The notes under the pieces were generated by a model. That model did not search any database. It was not told the origin of the DNA and saw only the letters and a program-made list of their open reading frames with translations. The translations under genes and the position numbers were made by a program. Shown here piece by piece: positions 38,501-48,426 of a stretch of 64,000 bases of DNA (positions are counted from its first letter, which is position 1; each line of letters starts with the position of its first letter). The DNA is from Phalacrocorax aristotelis (lineage: Eukaryota; Chordata; Aves; Suliformes; Phalacrocoracidae), in the NCBI RefSeq assembly GCF_949628215.1, contig NC_134276.1:69728233-69792232 (forward strand). Direction: 5' to 3'.

Positions 38501-41500
38501 GATGAAACAGGATGTATAAGTAGAAACAATAAAGATATTTAAAAGCAGATGCCCCTATCCATTCATGACTGAGTTCAGGCATCTCCTTCTATTATTCCAT
38601 GCGCACCTGTTTTTACCGATACAGCACCAACAACTGACATGTTTGGGAACAGCCAGTGCTGGTTTTAAAGCTGGAACTACATATATGTATATAGCACATA
38701 TATATTTTTAAGACTGTTCATCAAATTCACCCCCATGATCAGTGAGCTTATTTACCAAATGGATCTCTTTTTGCGGATTATGCCAGCTACAGTTTGAAAA
38801 GTAGTAATGGAGGCTGGATTTAGTGACCCAGAGAATCCTTTCTTCTCTTATAATCTGAAACAGAAGAAATCAATTTTTATGAAGCTTTACAACCATCAAC
38901 TGGTCTTACTCAAGATAGCCACGATGTCACCACGTTCGGAGAGCAGTACATCCAGCATGTATTTTTTACTTACACAGCACACGATGTTAGCACAGGAGCT
39001 ACACCAGAGCACTATGATCACCAAGTGAAGCATAATTCATTTTGAAAGAACCAGCAAGTGGTCGGACAGCCTTTATAGAGACTGTTAACGCTACACTTGC
39101 CCTTTGCTTTGCTCCACTAAATGTACAATTTAGATTTAATAAAGCATTATCACGACATGCCCAATACTAAAGTAATTACAAGCTTGATCCTTCAGTCCTC
39201 CTGCAAACTAAACTCCCAGTCACTTCAGTCTAGCAGCTAACAAATAGTGCTCCCCCTGCCTTGAGTTTCACTCACAACACAATTCCAAAGAGAGAACAGC
39301 TAAAAATGTGAAAATGAAATTATAGACTATTTTAAAAAATTATCCACATATCCATTTTCCAGAATATTGTTCCTTCAGGGACTGATTTATTTGCTCCTTG
39401 GTATACTATAGAAAGTTTTCAGCACTGAGAGGGCATAATTCTTAAAAGGTGTCCATTAATAAAATGGATCACAAATATTCAAGCGTGTAAGCATCGGCGA
39501 GAAAGATAATTAACAGTTCACTTACTACACTCCTGCAAGTCAATTCTTAAAAAAAAAAATCCTGAAGTATGCCTCAGGGCAGAATTTAATGAGACCAAAA
39601 AAGAAAAAGAAGAAAAATACACACCTCGTAAACAAAGATAAATTAATGCTTGAGAAGGGAAAAATGATAGAACTCCACCCTGCAGCAACGGGGGTGGGGA
39701 GAGTTGGCATCAAAGGAGTTAGTGTGGCTCTTCATCATTAGCCAACACGATCCGCTTGTCACTCTTCCAAGCACTTGACATCATGTTTGTTGCTACAGGC
39801 CTCAAGAGTAATGCAGAACTGTAGGTGCATCATTTGTTTGTTTTCCCTTCTGGCCCGTATCAAATATTTTGACTCAAGCTGATACATAGGAAATGATATA
39901 GTGTGTAAAGAAATTTGTCCATGTAATAGGGCATCTCCAATTTCCTGGAAGCGCTGTCATACAATGGACTGAATCTGCAAAGTACAGTATCTGTACCCTA
40001 AAACTTCACTCTAGACAAGTACATTTAGCTCCTAACTACTACAGCACTTTTCTGCTTTTCAGTAAAAGATTATTTAAAGATTTTTTTCTTCCTTTCATAT
40101 TGCAACTATGGATTAAATACAACTGAAGACAGAGAAAATTTTTTTCTTACTGAAAGTTTCAAGAGACAGGAAAACTTTTAGGATAGCTGTTTCAGGGCCG
40201 GAAACTATGGCAAATTTATAGTGGACCTCAACAAGGACAGGAACAAGGCCCCAGAACAGATATTAATTAATCCTTTGTCTCAGACAGCGACTATACTTCA
40301 TTGGGAAAGGAGGCAAGAAGCTTGCCAGGAATTAACCAGGTACCTTGCAGCTGTCTGCAAAAGAAACAAAAGGGACTTGGAATGAACGAAGTCAAACTTT
40401 GATGAGGAATGGCCTTACCTTCACTTAGCAGTAACAGCAGCTTTTATAGGTGTCTTGCTAATGCCCCAGAACCTCTCTGTGCGTTAGAATAACTCTAATA
40501 ATACCACGAAAAGGTGTCCTATGCCTTCATTATTAGCAGTAAATGTTTCTCTTCTTTATAGGAGGAGAGCCACCACTCACTCTCCAAAAAATTAGAATGG
40601 TTCCCAATACCATGCAAAGCTGGTAGGAACATGAAGTAGCCTCTAGCTATTTCTATAGCTGCACTGCTTATTGCCTGACAGCCGGCCGTCAGGCAAACGA
40701 GAGCTACAAACTGCATCTGTCTCAGCCAGAAGTTGTTCGGTTCATGCTCTGGTCTCATTACAGGTACCCGGAAGATGGAATACAAGGGCAACAGCTGGCA
40801 CGAGACCTGCTTTATCTGCTACCGCTGCCAACAGCCCATTGGGACAAAGAGTTTCATCCCTAAGGACAATCAAAACTTTTGCGTACCCTGCTATGAAAAG
40901 CAGTTTGCCATGCAGTGCGTCCAGTGCAAGAAGGTAGTGCTCTTATTTTACTTACCTAAAACCTAAGGGATTGAAGTCCATCCCATTTCACGTCCAAGTA
41001 GCTAGAATGTTTTATTCTTCTGTGTGTTAAAAGATTCAGAATCATCCGATTTTAAGAGATAATTTCAGTTCCCATCCTGCACCAGGCACAGCATTTACTA
41101 CAATGAGAATTCTCTCACTCCGTGTCAAAGATCCCTTTGAATAGAAAGCGTACAGAGAATGCATTTAAAAACAAAGAAACAAAACCAAAAAAAAACCCTA
41201 AACAAACAAACCAAAATAAAATTAAAACTCTGCAGTGCAACAACCTCATTCCAATACAACCCATCATATAGCATATACCTAAACATTTCAACTGGAAGGA
41301 AGAGAACGCTGACCATTTTTTAATATTCTAATGAAGTTCAAGACAGAAAGATAAGCCTTACACAGAGCAAATGCTGTTCCTGAAATAAACACTCGTAAAC
41401 TCAATATGCTCAGGAGTACAACTTTCTAGGCTTTTATTTGTGAATTTCCTAAATTCTATACACAGAAACTGATAAGAATTTTAGAATTCTTTCCTGAAAA

Positions 41501-44500
41501 GAATCATCTCACCGCTTATGGAACTAACAAATCCCAGCTTCCTGTGGATATACGCCTGGGCAAAGACAACCAAAACTAGGGCTATATCCACAGTAAATTC
41601 CCTTTCCCACTGGCACTGCTTCCTCTTTGTCTCCCTTTTACCCTCTTACTTCCAGCCACCACTCGTGCCCACCATACCCAGACTTTCTTCTGTGTGTGCT
41701 ACCTGCTTATTCGCCCTTCCAGCCAAGCAAAGCTGCAGCCTGGTCAGACGTATGGCTGGCCAGAAACGACTGCATCTTTGCTGCTGCACAGGCAAAACAA
41801 AATAGGTAAAGGCTAATCTTTTCTTTCAGCCTTTGACCTGAAGTATACCTAATGGCCTTTACTACCTCCTATCCATCCGCCAATTTTCTGAAGATTCTAG
41901 GAGCTCTTAAAATCTCTGTACAGTGCCCAATTTCAAGTACATTTGAGAACAGGCTCAAAAATACTTGAGAAAGAGGCAAAGACATGGATGACTATACATA
42001 CTAGGTAGCATGATCAAATACAAGCCTGATTCCCAGGGAAGAAAGGAAGAGAAATTACACTGTCCAATTTCACAGCCTTCTTAGGAATACTCAAAGGATC
42101 AAAAAAAGTTCAGTTTGCCTAACATCAGGGGAGCTGTGTTTGTAGGCAACAACTTGTTATAAGAGAAAAACCCTAGACAAAGTCCAGAGAAGCAAAAAGC
42201 AAAGACTTCAGCTAAAATTTGAAATAAAACAGTCTTTGTCAAGGAAAGTAACAGGGAAGTTGAAACCCATAAGGTAGCTCCTTCACCATGAAGAATGGGA
42301 CAGGTGCAGGAACAGAGATGAGAGGAATAGGCACATGCATATGAAAAGCGACATACAGAGACTAGCTTTAAAAACAGAGAGGAGAATTCAGAGTGAGATT
42401 ATATAATATACGGAGAATAAAGTACTTTTAGTATGGGGCTTCTTTGTACAAATTAGGAAATTATAATAAAACACTTGCATGCTTTTCTCAAGGTCAACTC
42501 CAGCCGAAATGATGATTTTGCTGCTGTTAAGCCTTCTTTCCCGCCTACCACACACACAAAAAACTCACCGCACTTCCTCTCTACTAAATCAAGATACAAA
42601 CCTGCCATCCTCAAGAAATCACCTTCTGTCCTACTTTCCGTAAAACAGGCTATCACTACAGGAGGCGTTACTTACCGGGAGCAGCCGTGGCATAAGGAGT
42701 GCTTCGTTTGTACTGGATGCAAGAAGCAGTTGTCTGGACAACGCTTTACCTCCAGGGATGAGTTCGCATATTGCCTGAGCTGCTTCTGCAACCTCTACGC
42801 CAAGAAGTGTGCTGGATGCACAAACCCAATCAGCGGTAGGTCTCTCATGGCCAGTGCCTTTAAATTTCAGGGGGGGTTTGGTTGTTTTTTTTTTTTTCTT
42901 TAGTGAAATGCTTCTAACATTAAAAATGGTTCAGTATTCATTCCAAATAACTTGGGAGACTCAAGACATTACAGAATTCAAGATGTGTGAAAATTAAATA
43001 CTAATGATGCCTTTCAAGTGCCTAACAAAAAGAAATGGAAGAGGTCCTTAAACTGAAGTTTCCTCCGTCCCATCTGATTTTCACGGAACATGGTGGACAC
43101 GCAGTAACAGACCTACGCACGTAGCGGGATTTGCATGCTCCGTACGTCATTCCGCTTGCACTCGTTAGAGGCATCGCTGACCTCAGCAACGGTCCCTCTG
43201 CCAGCAGAAAGCGTCTCACTGGCCTGCACCTTGGGCTGTAGCATGGCGCCTTTCTTCCCTGACTTTTCAGGACAGCAACTTAGAAATGACAAGGCTTTTA
43301 GATACTGCTTTAAGTACAAAAGTACTTAAAAGAGCAACTGCCTAGAGCTTTACTATAAAACACATAGCATAAAAATATAACGTCCTCTATGAAATAACCA
43401 GCATTTAACAGCATGGTCCATACAGTCCAAGACTGCAAATCTGAATTATATCTGCACCATTTTCTCTCTTGTTATTGCTCTGACCTTGCTCCTGCCCCTC
43501 ACTAACACGTGCTTGATTGCATAGCTCCTGGAAAAGTCAGTGCATAACACCACTGGCACTGTTTTCTGTCTGTGTGAAAGAGGTATTTCTCTTTTGAGTA
43601 TCACAGTCCTTTCTATCATATACTGTTTTTTCAAAATGTTGCTACTGAAGGCAAAACAAAACAAAACCCCCCTCTCATCAGGTAAGAGATATGCCCAACT
43701 AAATCTTTTCACTAACTGCCAGCTAGTCATTCCAATGCATCATATCTAAATTGTTTGTCATTTCTGAGGTTAAGCAAGAGGTAATTAGTACTAAGAGACA
43801 TTTGTCCCTTTTCTCTTTTTTCCTGTACAACTTCAACGCCCCTTACGATAACCTCCATACCCTCAAACTCTTGAATGTTTTTTGTCGTTTACTAACCTGC
43901 TTCTTTTCTTAAGGCACTCCTCTTTCAAAGCTAAGAATCAATATTTTTACAAAACAAAATTAATTTACTCAGATGCCATAAAACATTCTATAAAGAACTA
44001 TCAGACTTTTGTTCAGGGGCAGTTGCTTTCCTTTTCTTCTGCTGTGTATCGTAGTGCCTTCCCTTGAAAGTTCATTTCTGCCCTCGTCTATCACCAGTGA
44101 TACAAGTCTAGTTCACTAACTTAGCTGAAAAGCAACATAACTATTTGAGGATGAAAATATTACTTGCTACTGAATGTCGGCAGCAAAGTCAGCACAGCAA
44201 CAAACAGATTTGTTACAATGGCATTTTTTCACTACTACATGTCCGATCTCCATAGCAATCCATGAGGGGAATCTGAAATAGCCTGAATCACTTGATGGCT
44301 GATGTGCTATTCTTTTCTTGTAACAAAATGCTTTTGGTTTTCAAACAGGACTCGGAGGAACCAAGTACATCTCCTTTGAAGAACGGCAGTGGCATAATGA
44401 TTGCTTTAACTGTAAGAAGTGCTCTCTCTCGTTAGTGGGTCGCGGCTTCCTCACGGAAAGGGATGACATCCTTTGCCCTGAATGTGGGAAGGATATTTAA
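29416..44500 (+). CDS. FHL2: Four and a half LIM domains protein 2
   Basis: Five coding exons (29416-29571, 37491-37665, 40764-40933, 42649-42835, 44349-44500) join in frame to 840 nt, 279 aa plus stop, the usual FHL2 length. All zinc ligands are present. The N-terminal half LIM has C7, C10, C28 and C31. LIM1 has C40 C43 H62 C65 C68 C71 C89 C92. LIM2 has C101 C104 H123 C126 C129 C132 C150 C153. LIM3 has C162 C165 H182 C185 C188 C191 C209 C212. LIM4 has C221 C224 H245 C248 C251 C254 C272 C275. The protein has no enzyme activity. It is a LIM-only adaptor of the Z-disc, focal adhesions and nucleus, binding integrins, titin, beta-catenin and transcription factors. The sequence is closest to FHL2, judged by the MTERFDC start and the ERDDILCPECGKDI end. 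The start has a good context (CACCATGA). Expression in heart and SRF control are family knowledge. Confidence 0.97.
31573..31615. repeat. Perfect 16-bp inverted repeat in FHL2 intron
   Basis: AATACACACATATATG (31573-31588) is the exact reverse complement of 31600-31615, with an 11-nt loop between them. The arms are mostly alternating purine-pyrimidine (CA/TA steps), so cruciform or Z-type structure is possible. It may have arisen from a CA/TA microsatellite. Confidence 0.85.
36993..37014. repeat. (CAAA)n simple repeat
   Basis: Four to five CAAA units lie in the first coding intron of FHL2. It is an ordinary simple repeat. Confidence 0.85.
37491..37665 (+). CDS. FHL2: FHL2 second coding exon
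   Basis: The acceptor is TTTCTACAG and the donor CCAG|GTTAGG. It encodes codons 53-110 plus the first base of codon 111: the rest of LIM1 (H62 to C92) and the first zinc pair of LIM2 (C101, C104). The frame continues with G|GT ACC in the next exon, phase 1. The donor is weaker than consensus at positions +3 to +6. Confidence 0.95.
37666..40763 (+). other. FHL2 intron 2
   Basis: A 3.1-kb AT-rich intron. Nothing beyond A/T runs was recognised. The segment around 40195-40340 is GC-richer but matches no element I know. Confidence 0.8.
40764..40933 (+). CDS. FHL2: FHL2 third coding exon
   Basis: The acceptor is CTCATTACAG and the donor AAGAAG|GTAGTG. It encodes the last two bases of codon 111 through codon 167: the rest of LIM2 (H123 to C153) and the zinc pair C162/C165 of LIM3. 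It ends in phase 0. Translation beyond the donor runs into a stop within 40 nt, which supports the splice. Confidence 0.95.
40934..42648 (+). other. FHL2 intron 3
   Basis: A 1.7-kb intron. An A-rich, AAAC/AAAAC-type low-complexity tract occupies about 41161-41226. Nothing else was recognised. Confidence 0.8.
42649..42835 (+). CDS. FHL2: FHL2 fourth coding exon
   Basis: The acceptor is CCGTAAAACAG and the donor AGCG|GTAGGT. It encodes codons 168-229 and the first base of 230: the rest of LIM3 (H182 to C212) and zinc pair C221/C224 of LIM4. The open frame runs on upstream of the acceptor, but that part has no LIM residues. The first codon gives Ala168, where mammals, as I recall, have Pro. Confidence 0.95.
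42836..44348 (+). other. FHL2 intron 4
   Basis: A 1.5-kb intron. It contains a T run at about 42885-42897 and a notable CpG-bearing block at about 43061-43250. No gene lies inside. Confidence 0.8.
43061..43250. promoter_or_regulatory. CpG-bearing block with octamer motif in FHL2 intron 4
   Basis: About a dozen CpGs fall within 190 bp, in an otherwise CpG-poor intron. The block has a perfect octamer ATTTGCAT (43129-43136, POU-factor site) followed by CGTACGTCA (CRE-like) and CATTCC (TEAD/MCAT-like). It may be an intronic enhancer or alternative promoter. No conservation data were available, so function is inference. Confidence 0.3.
44349..44500 (+). CDS. FHL2: FHL2 last coding exon
   Basis: The acceptor is TTTCAAACAG. 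The exon completes codon 230 (G|GA) and encodes residues 231-279: the rest of LIM4 (H245 to C275) and the C-terminus CGKDI, with the stop TAA at 44498-44500. It continues into the 3' untranslated region. Confidence 0.95.
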
Positions 44501-45230
44501 AGCTCAAATTAAGAGGTGGGGAGAGAGGGGTGAAGCCGTGCTTGCAATATACAGTCTGAAATACACAGATGTTCGGAACTAGCTTTGCCACTCTGTTTCG
44601 CTGTACTATTAACATTACCTAATCTTTTTCTTCAAACTCTCCAAATCTGGAGGGAAAAACAAAATCTCTAGTAGCAGTGTTGGTGTTTTAAGATTCCTAC
44701 AGCTAATGATAACTAATGCAAAACCTGAAATATAAAACCATTTGGGTGTTACTGACATAACATACTCTTTTTTGGTTTTTACTTTTTCCTTCCACTAAAT
44801 ATTCCAGTTACAAGCAAGTGTTATAGTTCAAGGATTACAGTGGCCACGCATAATACATTCATAGATGGAATTCATTCAGGGTGAAACCCTCAGCCCACCG
44901 AAATCAATGGCAAACACCATTCAATTTCAATAAGGCTGTGGTCTCGCCTCAGTGTTCCTGAGCTATGCGACAAGTGTGTGCTGTCAAGCATGTAGAAAGA
45001 CTGCGAACGTAGAGGGTGTTTCAGTGTACGAGGATTTGTGCCGTGCTATAAAGAGATAATGATAAAAGAGTTGAAGTGGGAGCGCTTCATAACAGGTACA
45101 TCTTTTATTGCATGACTAGCTGATCGTTGTGTGAAGTACAAGTTCTGATTGACAGTGTCAGTATTACAGTTAGTTGACATTACACTGCACATTGTATTTT
45201 TCAAAATAAAATCGTTTAAAACAAAATTGT
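44501..45230 (+). other. FHL2 3' untranslated region
   Basis: About 730 nt follow the stop, up to the poly(A) signal. The region is AT-leaning, with T-rich stretches around 44765-44795 and no long frame. The 3' limit is placed 15-25 nt after the AATAAA at 45205. Confidence 0.7.
45205..45210 (+). terminator. FHL2 poly(A) signal
   Basis: AATAAA is followed about 20 nt later by a GT-rich stretch (TTGTGACTGTGC) that can serve as the downstream element. A second AATAAA at 45269-45274 could serve as an alternative. Confidence 0.7.
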
Positions 45231-46859
45231 GACTGTGCTTTAATTGTATTACATCTCAGATATTTACTAATAAAATGCTTTCACAGCCCGAAGAAACTCC
45301 ATGTAAGAGCCATACAAACAGAACCCTTTTTGCACCCAGTCATTACGAAACTGTGGAGTTTGGACAATCCTCACAGGGGCCCTGCTGATACAACAGAGTC
45401 TTCTACTAACTGAGATCAGTGGGAAAATTATCAGCAAAACTGAACAGCTGCATGAAAATACCGAATCAACTGCAGCTGATAAAAATGTGTTCATAAGATC
45501 TAAACTCAAAACCAAAATATTATTGTTCCCAGCAAGCAAGGGGGTCAAAACAACTCAAAAGACTTTGAATCTCTGCAAAAGTCAGAAGTTTAACTTCTAT
45601 ACTAGGGCATGCCTTTATTTTGTTCTGTATTGCAACACGTAATACCCTTTGCTCTAGCATCATTTCTGCTCCATGTATGCTGCAAAGGCAACTGTTAGCA
45701 ACAGCATGCTGGCAGGACAATAAAATCAGGAGGAAACAATCCAGAGGAAGATAGCTCTCTTCCCGAAGCAAACTTCAGGAAATATGGCCATGTTATGCAA
45801 TGTATGATCCTGGCACACCTTCCAGATGGAATTCATTTGTATCCAGCAAAAGGAGGAAAGTAATATGTCACCCTTACAACAGGAACCTTCAGAGAGGGAA
45901 AGAATTAGGAATATACTTACTCTGTGTGTACCTGTGTAGGGAAGGTTCATTCCTACTTCCTGCCACCACTCCTGAATTTGTCCCTTTTTGTACCAGGTTT
46001 AAAGTGCTCACAGGTCATTCCTCTCAATAGTTCAACAAGCTCAGTAGATGCATCAGATTAGATTTGGTTTACTGTACACCATTTGAAGAACTTGGCTGGC
46101 TGACATTTCTGAAGTGCACACTGCCCTAATCTGGTATCACTGAACAACTAAATTCTATCCTTTGGTGACTTCATTCTATGATGAAGGCTATAGTAAAGAA
46201 GAGCCATGAAAATCCTTCTTATATCCACATCTCCCAAAGGAGTGGAAGCACCTCACTTACTCTCTCCTCTGGGGTCTGGCAATCACCTAGCACACTGCAG
46301 CTCTGCTCTAATACTTTGCTGAGAGAAGAAGGATTACTATTAGCTCAGGGGGTAGTGGAAGGTACCAAGAGCAGCATGGTTTGCACCTTGCGCCCCCCCC
46401 CCCCCCCCCCCCGAAGTCCTACAACAGAAAGCAAAACGGTCCCAGCTTTAGGGAAAGGTAGGTGAAACATGGCAAGGCTGGAGCACACCAGCCTGAAAAC
46501 AAGACTGTTACCACGCAATAGTAGCATCACGCTATTATTCCAGTAGAATTCTGCAAATCACTCCTTAACGTGTACCAAACACACGTGCTCCTAGCAACTG
46601 GAACTACAACAAAATATAGCCTAGACTCTAAACCACTGCCAAGAAGCCACCCACAAAACAGAATTCCTACCAGACTGTTACACTAGTGCAAGGACCAGCA
46701 CTTCACATGATACTAACTGCTGCTAAAACTCCAAAGCAGCTACTGAGCCTTTTACCCTCTAAGCTTCTTCTTAAGCTCTAATCACTTCAAGTCCACTGAA
46801 ATATAACTGTATAACAAGAACAAGCTTAATTACATCACAAAAACAAGTCAGCACTACTT
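45231..46859. other. Tail-to-tail interval between FHL2 and ashwin
   Basis: About 1.6 kb lies between the probable 3' ends of the convergent genes. It contains a homopolymer of 20 C (46393-46412). No gene was recognised. Either 3' untranslated region could extend into it if a more distal poly(A) site is used. Confidence 0.6.
46393..46412. repeat. Homopolymer of 20 C
   Basis: An uninterrupted C20 run follows TTGCACCTTGCG. Such long G/C homopolymers are rare compared with A/T runs and can fold as i-motif/G-quadruplex. The exact length may be an assembly or sequencing estimate. Confidence 0.9.
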
Positions 46860-48369
46860 TGTTTGCTTTTAATTGTATTTATTTAAATAGGATAAGGCTA
46901 CTTAAAAGACAACTTTTTACATACAAAATGTACGTTACGTTAAAGTTTGCTGTACTCAGGTACAAAAACTGCACAAGTGTTTAGTAAAAGGGAAACAGCA
47001 CACAATATTTCAAAACACGCACATTCTTACCATTTTACAGCATTCAAGAAGTGCCTTTTATATCATAGCAGTGAATGGAGAACTTCTGTCAGTAATGAAT
47101 TAAGTTACAGTTTTGGTTTCAATATTAACGAATGTTAAAAATGTAAACAAGCTTTCAGATCACTACTGACAGCTTCTTTTAGAGGGTTAACTAAGTGGAT
47201 TCAGAAGTTGATTTGTTTGTTTCTGTTTTACTAAGTCTGGGAGCATTATTATTTACCATCCATATCTAAAATGGATCTAAACTGGCTTCACCCTGAGCCA
47301 CTGAGATTCAGTAAAAATGTTTCCATCAACTTAACTGGATTTCTGCCTTCTAAGGCACTACCAATAATCCAGAGGAAACACCAAGTTTTACAGAAAACCA
47401 ACATCTATCTTAAATTGTCAAAGGAAGGGAAAACAGGTTGGGCGTTGGGGTTTTTTTGAGTACAACTATATATGCTAGTGCTCTCAAGGGAATTCTTTGT
47501 CTTCCTATCCCTGTCCCCCTCCAGCTGTTACTAAGTTGACAAAGAACTGACCTGCATTCCACAGGTTTTGCCCATATTTTATAAGCCTGACTGTAATGAG
47601 GAAAAGAAGCAAATTTGCTACATTGGCACATTTTTACACTTATGCACGTATAAAATATGCCTGTGTATTTAAGAGAACATGGCACTAATTCATTCACTAC
47701 TTCCTCTCAAAGATTCATATCAAACAGTCTAACTAAACATACTTCCATCTGTGCATTTCTTGTCTTATGTCAATAAGAGAAACTTCAATTTGAAGTAATG
47801 CTGTTCAATAGTTCATCTCTTATTACCAACCGAACTTCACTGTAAATTCTACGCTCCTGTTCCATGCAACAAAAAGGAAAAAAAAAAATTTGTCTCAGAC
47901 TATCTTATCAGCAAAATGGTCAGTTTTCTCATCTAAACAAATTATCTTTTGGAAGCCAAGAAGGCTCTTGGGATCACTATGAATCTCAATAGCTATTTTA
48001 ACTATTTAACCAGAAACAGAACAAAACTGAATCTTACTGAAATAAATATTTGTATGTGTGAATCGTAGTCACATGCAGGAGATGAACTATAATAATCTTG
48101 AAAACTAAAAGTGGAGGGGTTGGTACATTGTAATATTACCACCTTTTAAAGAAGTAATGAACTACTTGGTGGACGAGAGTAGACACTCTTAAGGTGACTG
48201 GTGATAATGACTCCAGCTTTACAATAGGGAACTTTTAAACTTGTTAAAACTTCACAGCAATCTGAATCCCTGTAAGATTTAAAAAGAACTGTACTTAAAC
48301 TGTTTAAATATGACTTATCTGTTTGAAAATATGGAAGTTACATGTATGTTTCAAGCACCATTAGCTACT
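46860..48369 (-). other. Ashwin 3' untranslated region (probable)
   Basis: The sequence following the ashwin stop codon on the - strand is AT-rich, without coding features. The first good AATAAA after a long 3' region is at 46878-46883. The exact end is not determinable from sequence alone. Confidence 0.5.
46878..46883 (-). terminator. Candidate ashwin poly(A) signal
   Basis: TTTATT on the + strand is AATAAA on the - strand, about 1.5 kb after the stop codon. Nearer or farther signals may also be used. Confidence 0.4.
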
Positions 48370-48426
48370 TCATGGCCATGTAACATGCTGGATTTTCTTC
48401 TTTGCTTCCGTAGGCTTTAGGTCACT
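48370..48426 (-). CDS. Ashwin exon 4 (last coding exon)
   Basis: This 57-nt coding part follows the acceptor TATTTCAG and encodes [18 protein letters not shown], then TGA. It is in frame (phase 0) with exon 3 and reproduces the conserved C-terminus of ashwin. It is too short to show up as an open frame and was found by searching for the WP-stop signature. Confidence 0.93.
   Translation of the reverse strand, partial: SDLKPTEAKKKIQHVTWP

Noticed and set aside
42475-42648. Upstream extension of the frame into FHL2 exon 4
   Set aside because: The sequence before the acceptor at 42648 lacks LIM residues and breaks the LIM3 spacing; the spliced frame from 40933 fits exactly.
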